This document shows, piece after piece, positions 55,851 through 64,000 of a DNA stretch of 64,000 nucleotides; the stretch's first letter is position 1, and every line of letters begins with the position of its first letter. The notes below the pieces were generated by a model, which saw nothing but the letters and a program-made list of their open reading frames with translations, was not told the origin of the DNA and ran no database searches. The translations under genes and the position numbers were made by a program. This stretch comes from Bog-756 sp963727075 (GTDB lineage: Bacteria > Actinomycetota > Acidimicrobiia > Acidimicrobiales > RAAP-2). The stretch is taken from assembly GCA_963727075.1 (NCBI GenBank), contig CAVSET010000003.1, forward strand, positions 1 through 64,000, in the 5' to 3' direction.

Positions 55851-56261
55851 TCAGCCCAGGTCGGGGAAGAAGAGCCCGATCTCCCGGACGGCCGACTCCG
55901 GCGAGTCCGAGCCGTGGACCAGGTTCTCGCCGGTCTCGGTGGCCAGGTCGCCCCGAATGGTGCCCGGCGCCGCCTCCACCGGGTTGGTGGCACCCATGAG
56001 GGTGCGCACGATCTTGAAGGTGTCCTCGGGGCCGTCGACGACCATGACCATCGCCGGGGAACGGGTGATGAAGGCCACCAGGTCGGCGTAGAACGGCTTG
56101 CCGTGGTGCTCCGCGTAGTGGGTTCCGGCCACCTCGGGCGTGATGGTCCTCAGCTCGGCGGCCACCAGGCGCAGGCCCTTGCGCTCGATGCGGTCGACGA
56201 TCTCACCCACCAGCCCCCGCTCGACGGCGTCGGGCTTGCAGATCACCAGGGTGCGTCCCAC
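55851..56261 (-). CDS. ndk: Nucleoside-diphosphate kinase
   Basis: Balances NTP pools through a phosphohistidine. It begins RTLVICKPDAVERGLVGEI and has the GATNPVEAAPGTIRGDLA block. The catalytic His lies in NLVHGSDSPESA. 136 residues. Between folC and mreB, as in Streptomyces. Confidence 0.97.
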   Translation of the reverse strand: MGRTLVICKPDAVERGLVGEIVDRIERKGLRLVAAELRTITPEVAGTHYAEHHGKPFYADLVAFITRSPAMVMVVDGPEDTFKIVRTLMGATNPVEAAPGTIRGDLATETGENLVHGSDSPESAVREIGLFFPDLG

Positions 56262-56315
56262 GAGCGGGGCAGGCTAGCCGAGGCCCACCCCGACTGTCAG
56301 ACGGACCGCCGCCGG

Positions 56316-57668
56316 TCAGGCCCGGTCGTGCGCCAGGAGGTGACGGGCGTCGGCCACCACGTAGAGCGATCCGCACACGACGACCCGGTCGTCGGCGCTG
56401 GCGGTGCTCACCGCCCGGGTGGCGGCCTCACCCGGATCGGACACCACCGTGACCTTCATCCCGAGGGTGGCGGCGGCCGCGGCCACCTCCTCGGCCGGCA
56501 ACGCCCGCGGTGAGGAGGGCGCGCAGGCCACCACCGATCGCACCCCGGCGGTGAGGAGTGCATCCAACATGGTGGCCGGGTCTCGTCCGGTCAGCATGCC
56601 GACCACGGCGGTGGTCTCGCCGGCCACCTCGAACTCCTCGACCAGCGACCGGGCCAGCACGATCATCCCGGCCACGTTGTGAGCCCCGTCCACCACCACC
56701 AGAGGGTGACGCCCGATGACCTCGAGCCGGCCGGGCACCCGCACGGAGGCGAGGGCGGAGTCGACCACGTCCTCGGCCAGGGGGGCGCCGAAGAAGGCCT
56801 CCACCGCGGCCACCGCGCACGAGGCGTTCTCTCCCTGGTGGGCCCCGTGCAGCGGCAGCAGGAGCTCCCCGTAGCGCGCCGCCGGGGTCCGGATGTCGAG
56901 CAGGCGGCCGCCGACCGCCATCCGGTTGGCGGTGCAGGCGAAGTCACCCCGGGCCCAGATCTCGGCCGCGCCGACCCCGGCGGCAGCCCGGCTCAACTGG
57001 GCCAGGAGGGTCGGATCGGGCTCGCCGATCACCACCCGGCTCCCCGCCTTGAAGATGCCGGACTTGTCACGGGCGATGTCCTCCAAGGTGGGCCCGAGCA
57101 CCTCGGTGTGGTCGAAGCTGACGTTGGTGAGCACGGCCACCTCGGCGTCGACGACGTTGGTGCAGTCCCAGCGCCCGCCCAGCCCCACCTCGACGACGGC
57201 CACGTCCACCGCCTCGTCGGCGAACCAGGCCAACGCCGCCGCGGTGAGCAGCTCGAAACGGGTGGGGCGCTGTTCCATCATCTGCTCCAGCCGGGCCAGA
57301 GACTCGAGCACCTCGGTCAGTGCCTCGTCATCGATCGGATCGCCGTTGCGCGAGATCCGCTCGTTGACCCGGCTCAGATTGGGGCTGGTGTAGGTGCCGA
57401 CACTCAGTCCCTGCGCGCCGAGCAGGGCGGTAGCGATGGCGGCGGTCGAGCCCTTGCCGTTGGTGCCGGTGATGTGCACCGCCGGGTATGACTCTTCGGG
57501 GTCGCCGAGCAGTTCCATCAGGGCACGCATCCGCTCGAGGGTCGGGAGGGAGCGTCGCGACGGCATGGCCGACTCGAAGTCGATGTGCCCGTCGAGCCAC
57601 GCCAGGGCTTCGGGCAGGTCGGCGAAGATCACGGCGGCGGTGGACGACCGCTCGGGCGCGGGCGGCAC
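56316..57668 (-). CDS. folC: Folylpolyglutamate synthase/dihydrofolate synthase
   Basis: Adds glutamate to dihydropteroate and folates. The ATP loop is ITGTNGKGSTAA, with FLTSP-equivalent TYTSPNLSRVNERI, VEVGLGGRWDCTNV and GPTLEDIARDKSGIFK. The C-terminal ligase domain has VVDGAHNVAGM. 450 residues, GTG start. It comes 20 bases after clpX; valS, often between them in related genomes, is absent. Confidence 0.95.
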   Translation of the reverse strand: MPPAPERSSTAAVIFADLPEALAWLDGHIDFESAMPSRRSLPTLERMRALMELLGDPEESYPAVHITGTNGKGSTAAIATALLGAQGLSVGTYTSPNLSRVNERISRNGDPIDDEALTEVLESLARLEQMMEQRPTRFELLTAAALAWFADEAVDVAVVEVGLGGRWDCTNVVDAEVAVLTNVSFDHTEVLGPTLEDIARDKSGIFKAGSRVVIGEPDPTLLAQLSRAAAGVGAAEIWARGDFACTANRMAVGGRLLDIRTPAARYGELLLPLHGAHQGENASCAVAAVEAFFGAPLAEDVVDSALASVRVPGRLEVIGRHPLVVVDGAHNVAGMIVLARSLVEEFEVAGETTAVVGMLTGRDPATMLDALLTAGVRSVVACAPSSPRALPAEEVAAAAATLGMKVTVVSDPGEAATRAVSTASADDRVVVCGSLYVVADARHLLAHDRA

Positions 57669-57687
57669 GAGACCGTCGGGACCGTCC

Positions 57688-58970
57688 TCAGGAGGCGGCC
57701 CGACGGCTCCGGGTCGACTTGGCCGGCGGGGTGTTGAGCGGCACCAGGGTCGGATGCACCTTGTCCAGTACCACCGCCCGGTCCACCACGCACTTGGAGA
57801 TGTCGGTGCGGCTCGGCAGGTCGTACATCACCTCGAGCAGGACCTCCTCCAGGATGGCCCGCAACCCCCGGGCCCCGGTCCCCCGCAGCAGCGCCTGTTC
57901 GGCGACGGCCTCGAGCGCGTCTTCGGTCAGCTCCAGCTCCACATGGTCGAGCTCGAACACCCGTCGGTACTGCCGGGTGAGGGCGTTCTTCGGCTCGACC
58001 AGGATGCGGATCAGCGCCTCCTTGTAGAGGTGCGACACCGCGCTCACCACCGGGAGGCGACCGATGAACTCGGGGATCAGCCCGAACTTCATGAGGTCCT
58101 CGGGGAGCACGTGGCGCAGGAGCTCCGAGTCGTCCCGCTCCGATGCCTTGCGCACCTCGGCCCGGAAGCCCATCCCCTTGCGGCCGATGCGGTTCTCGAT
58201 GATGGTGTCGATGCCGGCGAAGGCCCCACCGCATATGAACAGGATGTTGGTGGTGTCGATCTGGATGAATTCCTGATGGGGGTGCTTGCGGCCGCCTTGG
58301 GGGGGACTGAGGCGGTGGTGCCCTCGAGGATCTTCAACAGCGCCTGCTGCACTCCCTCGCCCGACACGTCTCGGGTGATCGACGGGTTTTCGGACTTGCG
58401 GGCGATCTTGTCGATCTCGTCGATGTAGATGATCCCGGTCTCGGCCCGCTTCACGTCGTAGTCGGCTGCCTGGATGAGCTTGAGGAGGATGTTCTCGACG
58501 TCCTCCCCCACGTAGCCGGCCTCGGTCAGGGCGGTGGCGTCGGCGATGGCAAACGGCACGTTGAGCATGCGGGCCAGCGTCTGGGCCAGCAAGGTCTTGC
58601 CGCAACCGGTCGGCCCCAACAACAAGATGTTCGACTTGGCCAGCTCGACCTCGTTGTCGTGGTTGCCGTTGTTGCCGGCCTGGACCCGCTTGTAGTGGTT
58701 GTAGACCGCCACGGACAGGATCTTCTTGGCGTACTCCTGACCGATGACGTAGTCATTCAGGAACTCGAAGATCTCCTTGGGCTTCGGCAGCTCCTCGAAC
58801 GACAGTTCGGTCGTGTCGGCCAGTTCCTCGGCGATGATGTCGTTGCAGAGGTCGATGCACTCGTCACAGATGTACACACCGGGACCGGCGATCAATTTCT
58901 TGACCTGCTTCTGCGACTTCCCGCAGAAGCTGCACTTCACAAGATCGCCACCGTCTCCGAACTTCGCCAC
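57688..58970 (-). CDS. clpX: ATP-dependent Clp protease ATP-binding subunit ClpX, apparent frameshift
   Basis: The AAA+ unfoldase that feeds ClpP. The N-terminal zinc domain has Cys13, Cys16, Cys35 and Cys38 (CSFC, CDEC). Walker A is GPTGCGKT, Walker B IIYIDEIDK, and sensor 2 lies in GARGLRAILEE. The frame breaks at a seven-base G run (58299-58305, plus strand): an eighth base restores SVPPQGGRKHPHQEF and QIDTTNILFICGG, exactly the conserved ClpX sequence, giving about 427 residues. Since clpX is highly conserved, a homopolymer error is the likely cause. GTG 58970 has AAGAGGA upstream. About 210 bp separate it from clpP. Confidence 0.94.
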
Positions 58971-59180
58971 GTCGGTTCCTCTTGTCCTCTTGTCAGTGGT
59001 CCCTGATGCTCATCCGGGTGTGCTGGTTGTCGTGTCCTGACGCCGGTGCGGAGGGGTCCCCCGGCCCTGGGCCGACCGTACCGCAGCAGGACGACACCTT
59101 CGCGCCCACATGCTCCGTCCGGCAGCCCGATCACACAACACTAGCGGCTACCCCGCCCCCGGCAGGTCTCCTGCACCGGT

Positions 59181-59834
59181 TCAGGCCGCGCCGACGGCCT
59201 CGATGGACACGGAGTCCCTGGCCGTGATGACCTCGTCCACCAGGCCGTAGGCCACCGCCTCCTCGGCGGTCATGATGAAGTCGCGGTCCGTGTCCTTGGA
59301 GACCCGCTCCATGCTCTGGCCGGTGTCGTTGGCCAGCATGCCGTTCAGGAGATCGCGCATGCGGAGGATCTCCTTGGCCTGCAGCTCGATGTCACTCGCC
59401 TGGCCTTCGACCCCGCCGAAGGGCTGGTGCAGGAGGATCCGGGCATGGGGCAGCGCGAAGCGCTTGCCCCGGGTACCCGCGCCCAACAGCACGGCGGCCG
59501 CCGACGCCGCCTGGCCGAAGCAGAAGGTGGACAGGTCGGGCTTGATGTACTTCATCGTGTCGTAGATGGCGAAGAGGGCGGTGATGTCACCCCCGGGCGA
59601 GTTGATGTAGAGGTGGATGTCCTTGTCGGCTTCCTCCGACTCGAGGAAGAGCAACTGAGCGCAAACCAGATTGGCCACCGTGTCGTTGATGGGCGTGCCC
59701 AGGAAGATGATCCGCTCACGGAGCAGCCGGGAGTAGAGGTCGTAGTTGCGCTCCCCCCGGCTGGTCGACTCGACCACCCAGGGCACGCTGTAGGCCTGTG
59801 CACCCATTCCTCCGGTTCCCTCCGTGAATGTCAT
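59181..59834 (-). CDS. clpP: ATP-dependent Clp protease proteolytic subunit
   Basis: Serine peptidase barrel partner of ClpX. Catalytic Ser111 in GQAASAAAVLL and His136 in ILLHQP, Asp in SKDTDRDF; oxyanion strand YINSPGGDIT. From ATG 59834 (overlapping the tig stop, ATGA) the product is 217 residues. Many actinobacteria have tandem clpP1-clpP2; only one is here. Confidence 0.95.
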   Translation of the reverse strand: MTFTEGTGGMGAQAYSVPWVVESTSRGERNYDLYSRLLRERIIFLGTPINDTVANLVCAQLLFLESEEADKDIHLYINSPGGDITALFAIYDTMKYIKPDLSTFCFGQAASAAAVLLGAGTRGKRFALPHARILLHQPFGGVEGQASDIELQAKEILRMRDLLNGMLANDTGQSMERVSKDTDRDFIMTAEEAVAYGLVDEVITARDSVSIEAVGAA

Positions 59835-61177
59835 TCCGAGCCCTCCTCGTCCTGTTCCACGGTCAGATCGTCCCGTGACACCGGCTTTCCGTCCTCGTCC
59901 ACCAGCTCCACGTTGTCGACCAACCAACGCATCGCCTTGGCCTTGCGGCGATCCGAGCGTACCGCCGCCAGCCTGCCGGCCCGTTCCAACTGCTCCCGTA
60001 CCTCGTCGACGTCCATTTCCAGGCGCTCACCCATGGCGGCCAGCTCCTCGTCGAGCTCCTCCTCGGTGACCTCGATCCCTTCCGCGTCGACGACCGCCCG
60101 CAGGGCCAGGTCGACCTTCACGCTCTCGAGGGCGCCGGACCGGAGCTCGTCGACGAACGCCTGCTCATCGCGACCGGTGGCCCCGAGGAACTGAGCAAGG
60201 GTCATCCCCTGGCCGTCGAGCCGGTGGGTGAGGTCGTGGATCCGCTCGCGCAGCTCGACGGCCACCAGTTGGTCGGGGATCTCCTCGGTGACGAGCTCGG
60301 CCAGCGCCTCGGCCGTCTGGCGCTGCAGCGCCATCTGCGCCTGCACCACGTGGCGCTGGCGCAGTCGCGTCTCGAGGTCGGAGACGAGCTCGTCGACGGT
60401 CTCGAACTCCGAGGCTTCGGCGGCCCACTCGTCAGTCACCTCCGGCAGGACGAGCTCTTTGGTGTCCTTCACCAGCACCCGGAACGTGATGGCCTGGCCC
60501 TCGGCCCCGACCGTGGTGTCGAAGCTCAAGATGTCCCCGGCCTTGGCCCCGCGCAGCTGGTCGTCGAGCTCGGGCACCACCCCTCCGCCGCCCACCTCGT
60601 AGAGGAGATCCTGGGCGTCGAGGTCGTCGTCCTGGTGGCCGGCACGGGGGCCGGTCCTCGTCCCGTGGATGTCGATGGTGACCTGGTCCCCGTCCTTTGC
60701 CGGTCGCGACACCTCGACGAGCTCGCCCGAGGTGGCCCGCAGGCGGTCGATGTGGGCGTTGACTTCGTCCTCGGTGACCTCGAGGTTCGGGAGGGTCACC
60801 ACCAGACCCCGATAGCCGGGGACGGCCACGCTCGGGCGGACCTCGACGACGGCGTCGAAGGAGACCGCGCCGGACTCGTCCCCCGAGGTGATGTCGATCT
60901 CCGGTTGGTCGATGGGGTCGACCTCCGTATCGCTCACCGCCCGGGCATAGAAGCCGGGCAACGCCTCGCGGAGCGCTTCGCCGCGCAGAGCGGTCGCACC
61001 TCCCATCCGCGCCTCGATGACCCGCCGCGGGACCTTCCCCGGGCGGAACCCCGGCACCCGCACCTCACGGGCCAACCGCTTCATCACCCCGTCCAGGGCC
61101 TCGTCGATCTCCACCTCGTCGATCTCGACGGAGAGGCGGACCTTGTTGCCCTCTTCGGGTGCTGCGGTGGCGCGCAT
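59831..61177 (-). CDS. tig: Trigger factor
   Basis: Ribosome-bound chaperone with peptidyl-prolyl isomerase activity. The ribosome-binding motif is VRVPGFRPGKVPRRVIE. A PPIase (FKBP-like) domain includes DGDQVTIDIHG, and a long helical C-terminal domain ends in acidic residues. 448 residues from ATG 61177, which is preceded by no Shine-Dalgarno; a -10-like TACACT (61189-61194, minus strand) lies 11 bases upstream, so the leader would be very short. Confidence 0.95.
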   Translation of the reverse strand: MRATAAPEEGNKVRLSVEIDEVEIDEALDGVMKRLAREVRVPGFRPGKVPRRVIEARMGGATALRGEALREALPGFYARAVSDTEVDPIDQPEIDITSGDESGAVSFDAVVEVRPSVAVPGYRGLVVTLPNLEVTEDEVNAHIDRLRATSGELVEVSRPAKDGDQVTIDIHGTRTGPRAGHQDDDLDAQDLLYEVGGGGVVPELDDQLRGAKAGDILSFDTTVGAEGQAITFRVLVKDTKELVLPEVTDEWAAEASEFETVDELVSDLETRLRQRHVVQAQMALQRQTAEALAELVTEEIPDQLVAVELRERIHDLTHRLDGQGMTLAQFLGATGRDEQAFVDELRSGALESVKVDLALRAVVDAEGIEVTEEELDEELAAMGERLEMDVDEVREQLERAGRLAAVRSDRRKAKAMRWLVDNVELVDEDGKPVSRDDLTVEQDEEGSE

Positions 61178-61282
61178 ATGAATGCCCGAGTGTACTGGCA
61201 CCGGAGGCTCCGGCCCTCTGAGCGCTCAGGCCCAGCGGGCCCGCCCCCACCGTCCCGGCCGGGGCCCTCCCCTGTCGCCCGG

Positions 61283-62083
61283 TCAGGCCATGAACGCCAT
61301 GGACTCGAGCACCCGGCGGCCGAGGGCGATGTCCCCGTCCATCCGCACGTGTCCACCGGCCATCGCATCGCCGGCCGCCACCCGGCCGAATCCCAGTCGC
61401 CAGAAGGTGTCCTGATCCATGTCCAAGATCACGGCGGGCTCGCCGCCGGGCGGTGTGTCGTCGATCGAGGCGCGGCCCCCGGCCACGGACACCGAGATGG
61501 ATCGCCCGAGGACGCCGGTGACCACGAAGAGCACGCGGGTGCCGTCGGGCGGAGCGACTCGCTTGCCGACCACATAGGGCATCGCCCGGGCGCACTGGTC
61601 GAGCACGATGTCCTCGACGGGGCCGTTCCGGCCGCCGGGTCGCCCGACGGCACGCCGGATGTCCTGCTCGTGGGCCCAGCTGTCCAGCACGCGGGTCTCC
61701 ATGAATCGGCGATGGGGAACCTGGCCGACCGGGCTCCATCCGACCTCGTCGAACTCGGCCGCTCCCATGGCAGCCAGCGCCCGGAGGCGCTGGTCGGTGA
61801 CGTCGACGAACTCGGCCAGGACCTCGTCACCGGGGACGGCCCGGCGTGCTTCGATCCATGACTCGTTCACGGCACCGAAGTCATTGTGCACGTGGGGCGG
61901 CAGCTCGGTGAGCGCCGGTGGGGCCGGATCGCCCAGCAGCATGTGCTCGATCCCGATGAGGTGGGAGAGTTGGTCCTTGACGGACCAACCGGGGCAGTCG
62001 GTCTCCCGCTCCCACTGACCGGCGTCGAGCCGCTCACCCGCCTCGACCACCGACGCCCACACCTGGGCCAGGTGATCGACCAC
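61283..62083 (-). CDS. Maleylpyruvate isomerase/mycothiol-dependent enzyme family protein (TIGR03083, DinB-like)
   Basis: A DinB-superfamily four-helix protein of the MDMPI group, found with mycothiol in actinobacteria. Typical segments are DCPGWSVKDQLSHLIGIEHMLLG (metal-binding His in the second helix), MRFMETRVLDSWAHEQDIRRAVGRPGG-like pattern, and a C-terminal SCP2-like region ending RMDGDIALGRRVLESMAFM. GTG 62083 gives VVDHLAQVW; an in-frame TTG overlapping the upstream gene's stop is an alternative start. The actual reaction is unknown. Confidence 0.85.
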   Translation of the reverse strand: MVDHLAQVWASVVEAGERLDAGQWERETDCPGWSVKDQLSHLIGIEHMLLGDPAPPALTELPPHVHNDFGAVNESWIEARRAVPGDEVLAEFVDVTDQRLRALAAMGAAEFDEVGWSPVGQVPHRRFMETRVLDSWAHEQDIRRAVGRPGGRNGPVEDIVLDQCARAMPYVVGKRVAPPDGTRVLFVVTGVLGRSISVSVAGGRASIDDTPPGGEPAVILDMDQDTFWRLGFGRVAAGDAMAGGHVRMDGDIALGRRVLESMAFMA

Positions 62084-62151
62084 CGGCTCGCCGGTCGGGT
62101 CGCTCGCCGGGCGGCCGGCGCCCTGTTCGCCCCCGTCCCCCCGGCGGTCCG

Positions 62152-62640
62152 TCAACCGGGAAGGTTGGCTTCGATGGCGTCGGTCACCTCGGGCGCCTCC
62201 GGGTCGACCATGGGGCGGAATCGCTGCACGATCTCGCCGGTGGGTGACACGAGGAACTTCTCGAAATTCCACTGCACGTCCCCGGCCTCGCCATCGGCGT
62301 CGGGGAAGGTGATCAGCTCCTGGTAGACGGGGTGGCGATCGTCGCCGTTGACGTCGATCTTCTCGAACATCGGGAACGTCACGCCGTAGGTGGTGGAACA
62401 GAACGTGGCGATCTCGTCGGCTGTGCCCGGCTCCTGGGCGCCGAACTGGTTGCAGGGGAAGCCGAGGACGGTGAAGCCCCTGTCGCCATAGGTCTTCTGC
62501 AGCCGCTCGAGGCCCTCGTACTGGGGGGTCAGCCCGCACTTGGAGGCCACGTTGACCACGAGGAGGGTCTGCCCGCGGTAGTCACCCACCGAGGCCGGTT
62601 CCCCGTTCAGGGCATGGAGGGCAGGGTCGTAGATGCTCAT
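62152..62640 (-). CDS. Glutathione peroxidase-family protein (thiol peroxidase type)
   Basis: Reduces peroxides with a reactive Cys35 in NVASKCGLTPQY; Cys replaces selenocysteine. The family motifs GFPCNQFGAQEPG and WNFEKFLV follow, giving the Gln and Trp of the catalytic site. 162 residues from ATG 62640. Actinobacteria generally lack glutathione, so thioredoxin or mycothiol systems are the probable reductant. Confidence 0.93.
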   Translation of the reverse strand: MSIYDPALHALNGEPASVGDYRGQTLLVVNVASKCGLTPQYEGLERLQKTYGDRGFTVLGFPCNQFGAQEPGTADEIATFCSTTYGVTFPMFEKIDVNGDDRHPVYQELITFPDADGEAGDVQWNFEKFLVSPTGEIVQRFRPMVDPEAPEVTDAIEANLPG

Positions 62641-62794
62641 GGGCCAAGTGTAGGCCCGAGGCGCCGGGGGCGGCTCGGCCGAGGAAGCCGATACCGGGCC
62701 GCTGACGGCCTGGTAAAGGATTGTCTCCGGCTGGTCGAAGATAGGAGTAGGCGGTGGTCCGGGTTGCGGCGCGCCGAGGGGTTGATAGCGATCG

Positions 62795-64000
62795 ATGTCC
62801 GTGAAGGTTGAGGAGACGAGCCCCCACGCCGAGGGCCGGCGCGAAGTATCCGGATCGGTCGTCAACGCCCTGGCCGGCCTGGTCCGCGCCCGGTGCGGTG
62901 ATGCCGGCGTCTCCCAGGCCTTGGCCCTCGCCGGTGAGCGCCGTCCCTTCGCCGAGTTGGGCGACGCCGGGAGGTGGAGCTCGATCGGCCAGGCGGCCGC
63001 GCTGTTCGACGCGGCCGCGCTGGTGACGGCGGACGGGGCCATCGGCCTCCACGTCGGCCGGGCACTGCTCCGGGCCCCCGTGGACCGGCGGATCGACGGG
63101 ATCCTCGCCGCCGGCTCGACCGGGGCCGTCCTCCGCCAGATCGGCCCGCTCCTCCGCCATTTCGACGGCACCTCGGAGGCGGTGCTGCTCGAGGTCGAGG
63201 CCGACCACGCCCTGGTCCGGGTGGCCCCGCTCGGCCCGGCGGTGCGGCACGCCCACCTGTGCGAGATGACGCGGGGCCTCCTCTCCCAGATCCCGGTGGT
63301 CTTCGGCGCCGGTCGGGCCCTCATCAGCGAGCCCGAGTGCTGTGCCCGAGGCGGACGCCACTGCCTCTACGCCATCAGCTGGGACGAACCCTCGCCGGCC
63401 GCGGAGCCCGCCCCGGGCTCGCTGGCTCCCCCCGCCGACGCCGACGACGACGCCGACCCGGGAACGGGCGGTTCCCACACCGGTCCGTCGGACCCGGTCA
63501 CCGTGCAATTCGGGTCCGAGCTCGACCGGATGAGGACGCTGATGGAAGGAGCCTTCGCCACCGCCCTCGGGCTCCTCGACGACGATGCGGACGGGCTGCT
63601 GTCGGAGATCGCGGCCCGGGCCGACGCACTGGTGACCGCGCCGCGGTACCTGTTGATGGTCCGGGTCCGATCCGGGACGCCGGTCAAGCTCCACTACCGG
63701 GGCCTCCCGTCGGACGAAGCCCAGGCCCTGGCGGCCGAGCTCTGGCCCGGGCACCCCGACGACGCCCAGGGCACGCGCCTGGTCGTGGACATCGCCTCGG
63801 GACGCCACCGGTACGGCCGCGCTGGTCGAGCTGGCACCCGCCGGTTCTCCCGTCCCGCCCTCGGAGGCCCGGCTGCTCCGCCTCTACGCCGACTACGCCG
63901 CCACCGCTCTCGACATCCTCGGTGTCCTCGACGATGCCCGTCGCAGCGACACGACCGCCCGGACACTGCTCTCCTTCGCCGAGAGCCTGTCGCGGATCAC
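62795..64000 (+). CDS. V4R-like/GAF-like sensory protein, cut by window end, apparent frameshift
   Basis: An open plus-strand frame runs from ATG 62795 without a stop. Residues 1-200 read as a sensory domain ending SEPECCARGGRHCLYAISW, the Cys-rich pattern typical of V4R-like domains. A Pro/Asp-rich linker follows, then a GAF-like part with LDDDADGLLSEIAARADALV. Near 63797 the frame shifts; with one added base it continues RDATGTAALVELAP and YADYAATALDILGVLDDARR, the end of a GAF domain. The output domain lies beyond the window. Proteins of this layout are often cyclic-di-GMP or two-component regulators, but that cannot be seen here. It is divergent from the peroxidase gene. Confidence 0.7.
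   Translation, partial: MSVKVEETSPHAEGRREVSGSVVNALAGLVRARCGDAGVSQALALAGERRPFAELGDAGRWSSIGQAAALFDAAALVTADGAIGLHVGRALLRAPVDRRIDGILAAGSTGAVLRQIGPLLRHFDGTSEAVLLEVEADHALVRVAPLGPAVRHAHLCEMTRGLLSQIPVVFGAGRALISEPECCARGGRHCLYAISWDEPSPAAEPAPGSLAPPADADDDADPGTGGSHTGPSDPVTVQFGSELDRMRTLMEGAFATALGLLDDDADGLLSEIAARADALVTAPRYLLMVRVRSGTPVKLHYRGLPSDEAQALAAELWPGHPDDAQGTRLVVDIASGRHRYGRAGRAGTRRFSRPALGGPAAPPLRRLRRHRSRHPRCPRRCPSQRHDRPDTALLRREPVADH

Noticed and set aside
62582..63808. Long minus-strand frame (408 codons) over the right-hand end
   Set aside because: It overlaps the peroxidase start and antisense to the V4R-like frame, has no recognisable motif, and the plus frame shows a coherent domain pattern.

Overview
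The window is high-GC chromosomal DNA from an actinobacterium. WhiG-type sigma factor, an F420-type LLM oxidoreductase, a mycothiol-dependent-enzyme family protein, a wax ester synthase/DGAT and class II DAHP synthase all point to Actinomycetota. The GYW-type 42-residue secreted repeat protein and the overall gene order suggest class Acidimicrobiia; that last step is inference. Almost everything is core housekeeping sequence and most genes lie on the minus strand.

Layout. 1-1.4 kb: a frameshifted IS transposase next to tRNA-Gly(GCC). 1.5-6.2 kb: wax ester synthase/DGAT and dut (minus), then orn and an acyl-CoA synthetase (plus). 6.2-27 kb: one long collinear minus-strand block, read in transcription order as xerC, whiG, rpsB, tsf, pyrH, frr, cdsA, dxr, rseP, ispG, proS, terminator, rimP, nusA, ylxR, infB, rbfA, truB, ribF. 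It joins translation, ribosome assembly, phospholipid and MEP isoprenoid synthesis. 27-31.8 kb (plus): an orphan Tat-exported solute-binding lipoprotein behind a tandem repeat, then an MtrA/MtrB-like two-component system coupled to a small GerMN lipoprotein in the place of LpqB. 31.8-34.3 kb (minus): LLM oxidoreductase, nadD, a small membrane protein, rsfS. 34.3-37.4 kb (plus): class II DAHP synthase and the secreted repeat protein. 37.4-61.2 kb (minus): tig, clpP, clpX, folC, ndk, mreB, mreC, mreD, mrdA, two radical-SAM-system genes, rne, rplU, rpmA, a tyrosine phosphatase, obgE, proB, proA, moxR, a VWA protein and a phosphoglycerate-mutase-like protein. This resembles the Streptomyces folC-ndk-mre-rne-obg-proBA order, but rodA and valS are absent and a moxR/VWA/PGM cluster plus two plus-strand genes separate proA from nadD. 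61.2-64 kb: a DinB/MDMPI-type protein and a glutathione peroxidase (minus), then a divergent V4R/GAF-type sensor gene cut by the right edge.

The most striking global feature is about thirteen apparent single-base frameshifts, many in short homopolymer runs and several in indispensable genes (clpX, infB, proB, rne). Each is rescued by a one-base change that restores a full-length family member. This is better explained by assembly or sequencing error than by gene decay, so these genes are annotated as whole CDSs with the break noted. I found no CRISPR array, prophage, defence island or biosynthetic cluster, and nothing that is convincingly a new multi-gene system. The most open questions are the secreted repeat protein, the moxR/VWA insertion, the very long CdsA N-terminus and the repeat-flanked solute-binding protein.
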